Below the pieces are notes generated by a model. It saw only the letters and a list, made by a program, of their open reading frames with translations. It made no database searches and was not told the origin of the DNA. From Saccharomycopsis fibuligera x Saccharomycopsis cf. fibuligera (Eukaryota; Ascomycota; Saccharomycetes; Ascoideales; Saccharomycopsidaceae), in contig CP012810.1 in the NCBI GenBank assembly GCA_001936135.1, forward strand, positions 310,001-374,000: a DNA stretch of 64,000 bases, given 5' to 3'. The position numbers and the translations under genes are program-made. Below are positions 1 to 12,923 of the stretch, in pieces (within the stretch, counting starts at the first letter, position 1; each line of letters opens with the position of its first letter).

Positions 1-3000
1 GGTAAGCCTAAGACTGTAAAAATAGATTGACACTTAAATTATTAGTCGAAATGAAACGCAACTATGTAGAGTTCTATGCACACATTCTATACCCAACATG
101 TCACCTAAGTTCGCAAGTACTCTATTTTTGGCAATATACTTGAGTAAGATTTATAGGGGATAAAGTTTAGTAATTTAGTTGAAAAAATATAATTTAGACA
201 GATAACCTCAAGACCTTGGATGCTTTGATGGGCAGAAACTTTCAATAGCTCTAAACACTAAAAATAGAACAAGATCTAGGCTTAGCTGCCATTCAACCCA
301 TCATTTGATTAAAAAAAAAAAAATAATAATAATAAAAAATGAGGCGCAGACTGGCATACAGGCTTGTAATAAGGAGAGTAACCAAGATATGCGAGCGAGA
401 AATTGATGAATTAAAAGAAAGTTTTTACATAACTCATTAATTAACGGCGCGATAAATCGAGTTCTGTTGAAACGCCTGCCCCAGAAAAATATACTATTAT
501 TACCTCCCACCCCCTGTTTTTTTGTTATACTGTAGCCGTTGACAAATAAGCGGTATGAGGGGTGGAAAGTCGAGTTTGTATTTTTCATGTAAGAAAGTTT
601 GTGTTTATGTGTATGTATATGCATAATTATACTACCATCAGCCGCCATTGAAGGATTACCTAACCCTAATATGTGTTCAGTAGTCTTTTTTTAAAAACTT
701 TCTTTCTTAAGATAATTTTCGTATATACATTTCTTTTTAATAATATTAGATTAACGCTTTATGAGGAGCTTCTTGCAGGTTGCCGCTGTATGAATTTGGA
801 CGCGTAAAAACAAACAAAAGGAGTACTTTGAGTGTCTCAAAAGCCCTCCTCCATGCATCTGCCTTTCTCTTGGAAACACATGCTAGCCAAACATTGATAA
901 CTTTATTTTGCTTTTGCAATCAATTGCTGAGCATTTGATATTTAAACAAAATTGGCTTTAGGATTTCAGTCGCCGAGCATAGTTACTGCAAAAAAATTGT
1001 TAAGATTTGGAACCCCGAGAAGTGCCTGTCTGCATGCAGTATTTCCAAAAAAAAAAGTCCGAAAGGAGAGTATTAAAAAAAAAAAGAGAAAAGACCCTGC
1101 TATGTAATTGTCGGAATAATTGTTTCAAAAGTAAAAACAAGACATGCTCACCTGTAACGTTGATTACGAGACTGACCAGTAGGCTAACATATAAAATTTT
1201 CATTTTCTAGAACTAATCCTTAGGAAGTTTGCCTATTCTGATATCAATTTTTAAGAAGTGTCGTTTTCCCTCCTGAACAAGGTAAGCACTTGCCGAGGTA
1301 GATGCATGTAAAGGGCCAAACCTATACAATGCTAAAAAAACGGTTTACTTTTTTAAAAGGTCGCTTGTTTACGTATACAATTACGATTCAATTAGTGCAT
1401 ATGCAGGTATAAATATAGGCATAGTTTTAAAAGTACCTCCATGTCATGCTATGCAAAAGCACCCAAATAAAGAATCGCTCGAGACAAAAAAAAAGAATTC
1501 TTCTGAGATGAAAATTTTTTTTTTTTTCCTTCTTTTTATTTTTTGGCTGTGGCTCTAATGTACGTGTGCTTGTTCAATTTTGCTACTAACACGTTTTACT
1601 AATACAATTTTTGCAAGTGTGTGATTTTACGCTTAAGTTGAAAACGTTAGTAGGGAATATTTCCTTTATTTTGGCATCAAAAAATTTCATACAAAATGAA
1701 GGCGCTTGTAGCGCTATTCAAAGGATTTTAAATCAAACGTCATTATACGGCATACAATAGGTGATCAAAACTAAAAAAAAAGGGTGAGAGAGCCGCGACC
1801 GCTAATCCTTTACTTTGATGTTTTTGCCCAGTTGTTCCCCCGAACAGCAGTAGCGACTGCAGCAATTGCAGAAGCTACAAGAACAACAGCAAGGAAAACT
1901 CACTCATCATACATCGTTAGACACTAAATTTACCGAAAATGTGCTTCTTGGGTGAGCGAGTTTTTTTTTCTTAAATAAAATATCCTCGGTGATTGATCGT
2001 AACAAAAACAAAACAATTAAACACGATCAAAACAAAACAAGATTATATGCAATAAAACAGAGAGCAGTTTCTCGATTCGTTACTCAATCAGCTTGTTTTT
2101 TATTGATTGCCTGCTCCTACCTAATTAATTAGATTAACCGTATTTATAGTTTTATTGTAAAGAGCGTCGCTAGCAGTTTGTGCACGGTATGCGGCTATAT
2201 TTGCATGTACAAGATTGTAACTCCGACATGGGAGCATCGCATATTTTCCAAACTGGGAATTCGTGTCCGACAGTAAAGCAACATTTAAAACAACAAAAAA
2301 ACAAAAAGAGTGTAACCTGACTACAATACACAACGTTTTTTTTTGGAAGCTTAAATATTTTAAATTTGAGATTTAACATTTACCGGCCAAACATGCTAAA
2401 ATCTTAACGGAAAAATTACAACGTATACATAACTTTAACGGCTATCCCCAAAACTGATCGTATGCCAATGTTGTGAGCTTTTCGGCTTTATGTCTGGCAT
2501 TTGTAATTCTGGTCTCAGTCAGACATCTACCATACTTTTTGCCAATCACATGCCATTTGTTTTCTTTGCATGTTGCGAATACGCAAAACGTGAAAAGCTG
2601 CAAAATCAACTCTCGAGACTTGATAGCGAATGCCATACGATGAGCTACAACCATGTAGGTAGACAGAAACTACAACAGCAACACCTTAAGGTTGTGCGCG
2701 ACTGTATATCTTCACCGCCACCGCCACCGTCGCCGTCACTTCCACCTACCTCCACCTGCCATACTACTGTGATCGATGTGGCGGCTCGCCGCAGGCCAGC
2801 ACCCTTTCTTTCTGATATATATCTGAAAATATCTCATTCACCGAAGAATATCTCATACATAAGAAAATTTCCTCGTTGCTTGCTTGCTCGCTCCGCTTAA
2901 AAACAGAAAAAAAAATTTTTTTGCATTGAAAAGTAGCGCTGAAATTAATTTCACAACTACTAATTGATCCAAAATCCAATTTTATTATAAAATTTATTTT

Positions 3001-4503
3001 TATAGGCTTCTATTTTGAATTTGCTGTACAGCAACACTGCATGCGATTTTGCAGTTTTGCAATTGCGGCATTTAGGATATTAAGATTTGAGTTGCTGCGA
3101 CTGACGCGTGCAAAGAAATGTTATTTATTTTTTAAGGCATGCTTTACAAGGCATAGCATGCATAGTAAGTCTGCTGGCCGATTAAAGTGTTTTGCGTGGC
3201 CAATTTGTACATATACGAGAATGTTTGGGCTGCATCAAGCAAAAAAAAAAAAAAAAAAAAGGAGACAGCACTGCAACACTACAGCACTGCAGTAGTGCAT
3301 TTTGCAGCGGGCCATTTAAGAGTCTCGACCGGTGCAATATCAGTAATTTGCTGATAAATCTATTTTTATAATTTGAATTGATGATACAGTATGCTCTGTT
3401 GCTAGAAATTTAGGGTATACAGATATAAAGATATGTTGAAGATGATTTCAAATCAGGGCCAATGTACATGTCATGGCTAAGGAGCTGTTATTAATGCGTC
3501 GAAACTCCGGAATTACTGGCAGTTTTAGTTCAATCAATTATTTTAACGCTGTATTTTGTCTAATTGAGATTAATGAGCGTAGACACCGAATTGTAGGGAG
3601 TTCAAAGTATCCAGCCAAATTCGACGCGCCTCAGACCAATGGAATCTATATGAGCGATCTAGTAACTCTGCCGATATGGCAGACATTAGACGTATATGAT
3701 GACATCTTAATCATTGCAATGTGGCTCTAAAGTTTTCGAAATCAAAACTTGAAATATAAGGTTGAATATTGTTAGTTGGACAGTAAAATGACAGCTGTCT
3801 GTCTGCTATTCAGCTTTTGGGTTTTCTTTCGTGTATTGCGAAGGAACTTTTCACCACTGCAATTAATGTATTGATATTATAACTAATAAACGTTATTGTA
3901 TTGATAAAGCATAAACCACATCAAGTTCAAATCTGAATAATAAAGTGCCTAGAAGTAGCATTGTACACTATATTCTTTCCTATTGTAACGATATAATTAC
4001 GCGTGCTGCTTTTGAGAGAGCAAGTTTATGGCTGTGCCCTATATTGTTTGTATCTTTGTATACATACAATTGTATTGTGAAAAACGTAAATAACAAGGAA
4101 TGGAGCGGTAAGTATTGCGTTAGACAATAGATAGCGGGCAGCAAAGAACGGATTGTTACACGGAGAAAGGAAATTCAATAAAGACTTGAGTCGAATTGAG
4201 AATTAAATAGAAAAATGAATATACAATGTATTTTTATTGCGCTGTTAAAGGTATGTAATGTATATATAGTATGTGATGATGAAATAAAGACAGGACAATA
4301 AGCAATGAATAAAAACGAAACTAAAAAACAAATAATAAGCAAAGTAAACAGAACAGTAAGGAATCAAACAGGTCTATTGACAACAATGCAATAATGTTCT
4401 ATGATACAACATTTTTCAACAATTCAACAAGAATGTTAAAAAAAAAAACAGAAAAACAACAACAACCAAGATTAAGGTAATTTGATCGATAGGAGCACCT
4501 TAT
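1..4503. other. Gene-free stretch at window start
   Basis: I see no reading frame with family features, no tRNA and no snRNA signature in this stretch. Open frames are short (the longest is about 136 codons, low-complexity and Pro-rich) and look incidental. It contains several A/T homopolymers (for example A20 near 3241-3260) and a 14-bp perfect palindrome at 3021-3034. It may be the long upstream region of a gene beyond the left edge, or another non-coding chromosomal region. Nothing in the sequence decides between these. Confidence 0.6.
3021..3034. repeat. 14-bp perfect palindrome
   Basis: TTGCTGTACAGCAA equals its own reverse complement. It lies in gene-free DNA, so a binding site for a dimeric protein is possible but not shown. 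Confidence 0.5.
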
Positions 4504-5770
4504 CTAAGTTACCCCAGGTTTTGGAGACTCAAAATTTCCAGATGGCCACCATAGCACCGCAGCATTCGTATAATCGCCCACTTTGTCCTTGTTGATACTA
4601 GCTCTTGCTAATCTCAAATATAGTTTTATATCATTGCCGCTATTGTTGCTATCGCCAATTCTTGGTGCAGCTTGTTTTGTGCTAGAAGAGGATTTTCCAG
4701 CTTCTGTGACTGCAGTGTTAAGAAAATTGCCAAACACTTTGTTTGTGCTAAGGAGGTCAGTAACGGAAACGGTGGTGTTACCACCTCTATATCTTTCAAT
4801 GTCATTAATAAGTAAGGAGTAGCCATTAAGCTGACGTCCCTCGATGTCGTCATAGTACGCTTCTGTGTCAAATGTTCTATTGGCAAGCGTAGACGAAGCA
4901 GATTCGATTGAAGATGATGAAGAAACCACGGGTGACCATGAAAGGGAATTGACTTGAGGATTGAAAGAATCAAATTGTGGAGGGCGAAGATCAACACTTC
5001 CAAAGGGATCGTCTCTTCTTAACGTGCCGTCAGTTTCCACAATAGATGCAAAATCCCATCTAGCAATACCATTGATGACAAAACCTAAAAGTAAACCTTG
5101 GAATAACAATGCAGAAAAGCCACGAGTGCCAGTGCCGGGAATCAAAATCATACCGAATATATAATGATGAATGCGTAAAGTAAGGCCAGGAAGCATACTG
5201 AAAAGAAAAAGGGCAAAAAATGTGATGCCATAAAATGACAAATATTTTAAAAGCTTTCCGGTTTTCCAAACAGAAAAAGCTTGGATCACGATGCAAATCG
5301 CAGTGATAGAAATAACAATGACTAAAGTAATGAGGGATTCAACTGACAGTTTCATGTCAGTAATGATGAATCTGTCAACCTGCAAATATTTGTCAAAAGT
5401 TAAGTTGTTCATGGCGCTAACCCAAAAAAAAAGATACCAAAGGAATATTTTGCCTAAAGGCGAAGCGTTCTTGTTAAGTGTCTTGCTAACCACAAACTTC
5501 CATAGCGTATAAAGCACAAAACTAAGTGGAAGGAATCTGCGAAACCCAACGCTAATTAAGTAGCTGCTAGCTTCTGGGTTCAAACTGTCCAAGATGATTG
5601 GCGGATCTAAAGTAAGAACAATTGTCCAAAACGCGACAAAAGAGACAATAAGATAGTTGATAAGGCCGGTATACAAGTACATTACAGGAATACCAAAAAG
5701 AATGTTGAGGCCGGTGATTATCATTCTATGGTCGTAGCAATTGGTGACTGTTACTACTGGTTCACTGCCA

Positions 5771-5807
<37 letters not shown>

Positions 5808-6894
5808 CATCTTTTGGAGTTGCAAGTTTCTTGAAAATATATGAAAAGGGGAAAATACTGTCAAATTCAACGGATTTGCCAATATACTTCCCAACTTTGG
5901 ATTCAAATTTAAGAATAGTTTTGTCATTACTGCTGGAAAAGGATAATCTGGCACAACCTCCGAACATTGGAGAAATTAATCCGGCGTGTAAAGCTGCAGC
6001 GCAGGGGAAAGAATCCGCACGGTATGGATTAGTGATTTGTTCTTTGTCTACCAAGTGCGACGTAGAAGCAGAATCAATTAAACCGCCACCCACCACATAG
6101 CTAATGTATTTGTGAGTATCTAAGCCTGTAGTTATGGTGGAATAAATTTTACTTTCGCTATCACATAACGCTGGACATTTAATAATAATATCCTTGTTAC
6201 TGACTGCGGAAAAGCTACCTGCTAGAGACCCAGAAGATTTCTTACCATTTTTCTTGGAATTAAAGATTTTGAAATCACGTAAACAGCCATCAGCGTTCAA
6301 ACCGCATTGGGCGTTCTTACCAGCCCAGAAATCTGGATGCTCACGACATGATAACTGGATAATTTCCGTATCCGGAGCGCCATTGATCACGCGCGGAGCA
6401 TCGTACAAATTTTTGCTGAGCAACGAGACGATGATACTAAACCATAAAAAGACATAGAGGATAAGCGCCAAAGCAGAGATTTTAGCAGGGACTCTTTTGC
6501 GTAGTTGAAATGGGAAGAAGTCTATCTTGGCGAGCCACGGAAAATGATCGCACTTATAGATTGGATCCGAAGGGTGGTCAGGACCCTTGATAAACACTTT
6601 TTTGAAGATAAAGACAGATCTGTTTATGAAGCTATTAGCAGTAGCGTTGCGAGTGAACTTGTAGTTCTGGTCTTGGATGGAATAGCCTCGGCGGTTGATC
6701 TGGCTATGAACGTTTTGGTCGTTACTGTGAATTTCATTGGTGAGACCGGCAGTATTTTCAATGTCATCGACATTGCTGATAAGCGACTGGTCCAGTTCAT
6801 TGAAAGAGTCAATGGACGAGGAAACAGAGTTGACATCTGTGCGAGAGTTGGCGGCCGAAGTGTTCCTGATGCGGTTAATGTTCTGATAGCTCAT
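4504..6894 (-). CDS. LCCL-domain multi-pass membrane protein
   Basis: The 796-aa product starts at an ATG (6892-6894). Its Ser/Asn-rich N-terminal tail (about 1-135) is followed by a first membrane segment near residues 139-159. A Cys-rich ectodomain (about 175-325) carries LCCL hallmarks: an early Cys cluster containing the stretch HPDFWAGKN, and a late FPCAAALHAGLI followed by GGC. A run of Ser encoded by a trinucleotide repeat (about 362-374) precedes six or more hydrophobic segments from about residue 390. A Ser/Asp-rich soluble tail follows. Fungal LCCL proteins of this layout are known, but their function is not established and I infer none beyond a membrane protein with a lumenal or external domain. 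The gene is divergent from the tyrosine phosphatase at 8694, with about 1.8 kb between the start codons. Confidence 0.8.
5774..5808 (-). repeat. Trinucleotide repeat coding poly-Ser
   Basis: About a dozen GAT units on the + strand read as a run of Ser codons in the LCCL-protein gene on the minus strand. Such a tract is prone to length change. Confidence 0.8.
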
Positions 6895-7342
6895 GGTGAA
6901 GTAATGAGCTCATCGATTGATTGGTGGATTGATGGATGAGAAAGCGTGTGCTTGTTTGGATTAAGCGCTGATGACGGGGATGAGAAGAGAAACAATGCAA
7001 AACCAACAATAACCCGTAGCGGAACGAATGGAGCCGGAGGACGGACAGATGGGACAAAGGACCGTGGGAGTGGCAATACAGAGCCAAATAGAGCAGAAAC
7101 AGCAGCAGTGGTGATGGTGTCGATGTGCTGATGCGCTGATGATGGGTAGTGATAGCGGCGATGCTGGAAATGTCGTCACTGCAGAGTTTGTAGTTTGTAG
7201 TTTGTGGGAAGAGAATTATCGAGAAAAAGTCAGTCGGTGAGTGCTGCTGCCGCTGCTGCCGCTGCTGCCGAAGAGTCTACTGTAGTGGAGACCCTGTGTG
7301 GAGCGGAGCGGATTGGTTTTCCTGAGACGTCAGCCAAAGCTT

Positions 7343-7358
7343 CTGGTCACGCGACCAG
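7343..7358. promoter_or_regulatory. 16-bp dyad in divergent promoter
   Basis: CTGGTC-ACGC-GACCAG is a perfect 6-bp inverted repeat about a 4-bp centre. It lies about 20 bp from a GACGTCAG motif (near 7326) and just before a TATAAG-like sequence, so it is a plausible regulator site. Confidence 0.35.
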
Positions 7359-7632
7359 ATTCCATCATATAAGGCGCTGAGAGAAGCGCAGTACAAAAGA
7401 ACATTCGAATTTATGACATATTCGCGAGATATGAAATCGAGTTTGTCTTACCGTTTTTGTAAACAAGGAGATATGCCCAACCGGGAAATGCATCCAGATT
7501 TGGTTAACTGCCTATTACGTGCGCCATAGCTCTCAAGTAGACCTAAAAAGCGCTAAAATCTATCTATCTATCAATCGCTGGATGGTCGGGTCGGCCATGG
7601 ATGTACCACAGGCAATGAGCCAATTGTGCAAA

Positions 7633-7682
7633 GCTGTTTTTGCAGAGCTGTTTTTGCAGAGCTGCTTTTACAGAGCTGTTTC
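7633..7682. repeat. 14-bp tandem repeat, four copies
   Basis: GCTG starts at 7633, 7647, 7661 and 7675, giving an exact 14-bp period. The unit is GCTGTTTTTGCAGA. The first two copies are identical and the later ones diverge by a few bases. Confidence 0.8.
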
Positions 7683-8693
7683 TAAAGAGAAAAAGCCATA
7701 ACACCAATATTAATACACCAGTCATATTTTAAGATAGCTTGAACTCGAATTAACTCATCTCGATGGAAACATTTCGAAAGCAGGGCAGCATGCGTTTGCG
7801 TTTGGCACGTACCCGGACTGGCCTCGATGGACCGTTCTGGCCGCCATCGACCACTGGCAGCGGCAATTAACCAGCGGCTGGGCGCAGGAAAATGACGTAC
7901 ACGTCTACGGGTTGCCGATGCTAGTGTACGCGGAGTGACGCTGTACCCTGCAGTAATATCGGTTGCAGGACAGCTACAGCGCATAGGGCTGCGAACTTTG
8001 TTTATGATTACTAAGAAGGACGTACGTCTGCGCAGGAAAGAAACAGAAAAAAAATAAAACAAAAAAAAAACAAAAAAACAGCAGCCAGAGCTTATTTCGC
8101 TTCCTGGCGCCCTTGCACAGAACGGCTATTATTAGCTAGCCCAGTGTCTGGTGTAGAAAAAAAAAATTTGCCTATAGCGTCTGGCGCCCCCAGCTCTTTT
8201 GCTTTCTTTTTCCGCAGTAACATCTTCTTATCTAACTCATATCCTTTGGCTGTTGCAGAGAACAAATACAGGAAGAGCAAATATTCAAAGGAAAATTCCC
8301 AACTTTTTTTTTTTTTTTCCCCTAAACCATCCAAGTTCTATCCATAACCGACATTTTTACTCCAAACTACTAATCGTTCTTCCAAACCTCATCTTAACCA
8401 ATCCTACGAGACACTCTCTGTTTGTTTCTCTAACGTTTCCCGCCCTGACTGATCTTCTCTGGTGTCCCAAACACTTTCGTTGCAGCACACTTCTTAACCA
8501 GCTCAATATTCTTGTTTCCTTTTTTGCCCCTCTTGTGTCAGCGCTAACTTTCCTTTCCTGATATTCTTTCACATTCTCTCTATACTGCTATCACTTTTGT
8601 TTATATTTGTACAACGGTCTACTGCTCATCCACCGCCATCATCACCGAAACCCTTCTTGTCCTCTGGTTATATACTCCCCGGTATATAATATC

Positions 8694-9299
8694 ATGACGA
8701 CTCTCACTCAACATTCTCCTTCCCTATCCTCGCCCCACTTCGCGCTCAACAACAACAGTAACAGCACTTCCTCAAACATCAATAATGAACCTTGCGACTA
8801 CTTCAGTTTCAAAATACCCACTACAAAGTCCGTTTCTGGCCTGCCGTTGCCTCTTTCTGACCAAGTAAACACTCACCACCATAATAGCAACAGCAACAAC
8901 AGCACAAGCAACAGTCGCCATAACATTAGCTCGCCCTCAAGCCCTTTCTTTACTAAATCTGACAAGGACATTCAGGTGGCTGACTCTGACAACAGCGCTA
9001 GCAAATTTACAAACGCTCCTGCAAGTCCTGCTACAATTGCAAACAATAACGATCTGGATGTTGTCTTGAGCCCAGTGGATAAACCAAAACGAAGCTTATC
9101 CAAAAAGCTAAAGATTTCTGATCTACCCAAGAAAATAATAAACATGTCACAATCGCTTAAGCCGTCGTCAAATGACTTAGAATCCAACAGCTCTGACGCC
9201 GAGCAGCTTGCTAATACCACTAAACCAAACAATTTTGTAAATAATAACGCTGTCCCAAATAGTAATGCTGATATCAATAACAATACCGTCGCCAGTCCC

Positions 9300-9358
<59 letters not shown>

Positions 9359-12300
9359 CAATAGCAATATTGCCAATAACAATAACAATAACAACAGCAA
9401 CTACAATCATATATATAACAGTAACAATAGCAGTCTCAGCATTAACTCAAAGTTTGCCAGCACCGAATTTAAAAGCAGTTCAACTTTGGATTTTGACAAT
9501 AATAAGCCTTTGCCTGATATACCTGTGAGTGAAAAACAACCCAATAGCCATGCCCAGACCTCCAGTGGACATATAACGGCATCGACTGCTAATAGTCTGG
9601 CCAATAACGACAGTATAACATGTCCAATAAAAGATTTTATTAAGTCTTCTACATTTAGCAAATCATCTGCTCTGTCAATTAAGCCTACAAAAAGATTTAA
9701 CAATTTGAACCTTTCGCTTGGTAACTTGAGTCACCAATCCAGCCTTCGTTCTGTGTCTTCTTCAAGTGATGACTTTTTTGGTAATGCCTTTGCTAGTCAG
9801 AATTCCAGCCAACAGCCACAAAGTCAACAACCACAGCCTCAGCAACAGGACCCGTTTGCCTCTTCATTTCTGATGTATAAAGCGCTGCCTGTTAAAAATC
9901 AAATTTCTCAATCAGTTAATAGCGATGTTAACTTATCCAGCTTATCGTTAAATGAATCCAGTAACAACATTGTTGACTCGAAAGCTTCCACAGGCCTTTA
10001 CAACCAAAGCAAAATTCCCGCCTACTTGGTGGCTAGCAATTTCAACAAATTGTCAATGAGTCAAATACCGGAAAACGAGATTGCCGGTGAGAATGGCGCC
10101 CATAAACCATTTAATCCTAATGCCAGTGGGTTTTTTGATGGTCACCGCCGTACTCATACTCTAAACAGCAGTCATAGCGTTTCCAATATGAGTATTAATA
10201 GTGATTTTCTAGCCCGCAAATTCATGCACGAAAAAGCTGCGCCATCCATAGGCTCTACTTCGTCAATGGCATTAAGAAATAGTGGTACTGGTGGTTCAAC
10301 CATTGGTAATGCTAGCCGTCAAGGTCTGTCATTGTATAGAACTAATACAAATTCCAGTATTTCAAGTTTGCCAAATATCAATAGTGCATATTACAAGAAA
10401 AATTTGTTGAAGAAATCCGCAAGTTATCAAGATTTGATTTACGATGTGCCTCAAAATTCTACCATTTTGTCTGCTGATGAGTTGGCAAATTTTCTTCAAA
10501 AGAATTATTCTCTCAATGATAGTGAAGAACTTGGTCTGAGTACTCTGGGCACTTTGAAGAATTTTATTATTATTGATATTAGATCTTTTAATGAGTATGC
10601 TAAATCAAGAATCACCAACGCAATCAATATTTCGTTGCCTACAACATTGTTGAAAAGAGCTAATTATACATTGAGCCGCACAATTCTGTCATTGAATAGT
10701 TTTGAAAAAGGTATTTTTACTGCTTATCTCAGTAGACAAGAAGAGAATATGAGCAAGAACAATAAAATTTATGGTGGTCAAATGAATGGTATTCCATGTG
10801 GACCATATGGCCTCCCGCCAGTTTTGCTTTATGATTCTCATTCTATGGTTCACGAAGATATGAAGTGCTCTTTGTCGTTATCTTACATGGCAGCTAAGTT
10901 TTTGAATGCTAATTCTTGGAACGCTCCTGTATTTGTGTTAAAGGGTGGTTTCAATGAATTTGCAAACAAGTTCCCATCAATGGTTGACTCTAGTGAGCCA
11001 TACAAAACTGCTACTTACACAAAACTCAAAGAACAACAGCAGCAGCAGATTCAGCAACAGCAACAGCAACAACAACAGGTGCAGCAACAACAGCATATGC
11101 AAAGTCAATACCAACAAAGGGAACACCAGCTGTCCGAGAAACGTAAACAAAATGTGACTCAAAATGATATCAGTATCCACGAGTCTACTCCACAAAGACC
11201 ATGTCGTCGTCAAAGTAGCTTGACTATTGACACTTCGTATTTGAGTCCATTCCCTGAATCTGTCAGCGGCAATAATGGTGCCAGTGGCGCAGGTATGATG
11301 CATAGTGCTAATAGTGCAATGGATGACAAATCTTCAATCACTGACTCCAAATACAGCGCTAACAGCATGATTTCTGATTCTTCCGCATCATCTATTCTTT
11401 CAGGGTTTCAGTTGCCAAGTGCTAAATACTTTTTTCGTGTTAGACAAAATGACGAGATGCTTAATGTTGAAAATTGTAATGAGCACATGAAGTTGGACAA
11501 TTTGGCTAAACTTAGCGAAAATCAAATTCATAGTTTGCCACTGTGGTTTTTAAGTAATTTGATCCCTCAACCTGATTCCAAATTGACTTCTGGTAATTCT
11601 AGTGCTAATGCTGGTGCTCCAAGCTATTTTTCTATGGATGTTGCCAAAACTAAATATAGCAGCAAAAATTTCATTGAGAAGTTCAATTATTTGGAAAATA
11701 TGGAAAAGGAAAGAATGAACAAGATTCTCACCAATGAAAGTTATGATAATGGTAATGGTGATGCTGATGGTGATGCTGATGGGTCACCATTGCGGATTGC
11801 TGGTGTGGAAATGGGTCATAAAAACAGATACAAGGACGTTTTGCCATTTGAAAACACTAGAGTACGTATTCCAAATACCAAGAGTGGCTGTGATTACATC
11901 AATGCCAGTTACTTGACTTCGATTGATAATTACATGGAAAAACCTATTGCAGTTGCCAGCACTAGCACTAAAAAACATATCAAGTATATTGCTACCCAGG
12001 GGCCATTAAACAATACTATTGGCGATTTCTGGAGAACCGTTTATGAACACAAATCACCAATAATTGTGTCTTTGACTGAAGAGCGTGATGGTTTCATTGA
12101 AAAATGTGCCAATTTCTGGAAAACTCAAACTGTGCATGGTAACGGCTTGATTAAAGTCACTGAGCTTGAATCAGTGGTATTTGATAGTACTAGTACTAGT
12201 GCGTATACCGGTTCCGATCATGATGAAGATTATGTTCGCGCTGCTAATGCGGGTGACTCAAAAAGCTCGATTGTCTTGAGAAGAATTTCAGTGGAAGTTG

Positions 12301-12923
12301 ACAATGAAGCCCAACATGAAGTGATTCAATTCCATCTTAAAAACTGGAATGATTTGGGCACGTTTACCAACTATGATGAGTTACTTCTCGTAGTTTTCCT
12401 CAAGAATTTTATCTTGAGACAAATGCATTTACGGTTTGATAAAAATGTGTTTAAGGCTTCTAATGAAGAAATCCCGGTTGTTGTTCATTGTTCTGCTGGA
12501 TGTGGTCGGACTGGTACTTTTTGTTCCATTGATTCTGCTATTGCTTATGAATTAAATCATTATGCTGCTGATCTGGCTAACGATGCTGTCTCGGAAAATT
12601 CTACTCCTAAATTGCCTGAATTCAAATTTCCTGAGGCTGCTTCTGTTGGTGGCAGCAGTTATGGTAATGATGTTGCAACTACTGCTCAACCAAGCGAACT
12701 TGATCCAGTTTATGATAACGTGGAAAAATTCAGAAAACAGCGTGTTTCCACAGTACAAACTTTAAGACAGTATTTGTTGATTTACGACACATTATTGATT
12801 TTTTACAAATATAAACAAACTGGCAAGTTGGGATGGTTTTTCAATGTTGGTAGGGGTGTTCCTTTGATTGAACGGTTTTTCGAAAGCTGGCAACTGTTAG
12901 CGTTGCAACATGATGGTAATTAA
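8694..12923 (+). CDS. Dual rhodanese/protein-tyrosine phosphatase (Ptp2/Ptp3 type)
   Basis: The protein is 1409 aa from the ATG at 8694; the frame stays open further upstream but has no ATG there. The first roughly 580 residues are low-complexity (Ser/Asn, with a long poly-Asn run encoded at 9300-9360). A rhodanese/Cdc25-like region spans about 590-760, with FIIIDIRSFNEY and later FVLKGGFNEF. A Gln-rich spacer (11029-11120) follows. The PTP catalytic domain spans about 990-1395 and has the active-site loop HCSAGCGRTG (H1265, nucleophile C1266). The position of the WPD-loop reads Trp1218-Asn-Asp, so the usual Pro is Asn. In yeasts this architecture belongs to the phosphatases that dephosphorylate MAP kinases (Hog1, cell-wall and mating kinases). 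Whether this is the PTP2 or PTP3 orthologue cannot be told here. The length well exceeds S. cerevisiae Ptp3 (928 aa), mainly through low-complexity sequence. Confidence 0.92.
9300..9354 (+). repeat. AAT trinucleotide repeat coding poly-Asn
   Basis: About 18 near-perfect AAT units inside the phosphatase gene encode an Asn homopolymer. More interrupted Asn codons follow. Confidence 0.85.

Larger units (their letters stand above)
6895..8693. promoter_or_regulatory. Divergent intergenic region, LCCL gene / PTP gene
   Basis: This 1.8-kb region holds both promoters. Visible elements are a CTGCTGCCG triplicate near 7240-7269, the dyad CTGGTCACGCGACCAG (7343-7358) next to a GACGTCA-like core, and a 14-bp minisatellite at 7633-7682. 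A strongly C/T-rich stretch (about 8340-8690) leads into the phosphatase start and is a likely transcribed leader. I see no gene in it. Confidence 0.5.

Noticed and set aside
2490-2900. 136-codon open frame in the first gene-free region
   Set aside because: Low-complexity Pro/Ser tract from a CCACCGCCGT repeat, no family features, and overlapping frames on the other strand.
8607-8693. 29-codon N-terminal extension of the phosphatase
   Set aside because: It would start at TTG; the first ATG in frame is at 8694.
8972-9400. Leu-rich antisense frame over the AAT repeat of the phosphatase
   Set aside because: Reading of the trinucleotide repeat in another frame.
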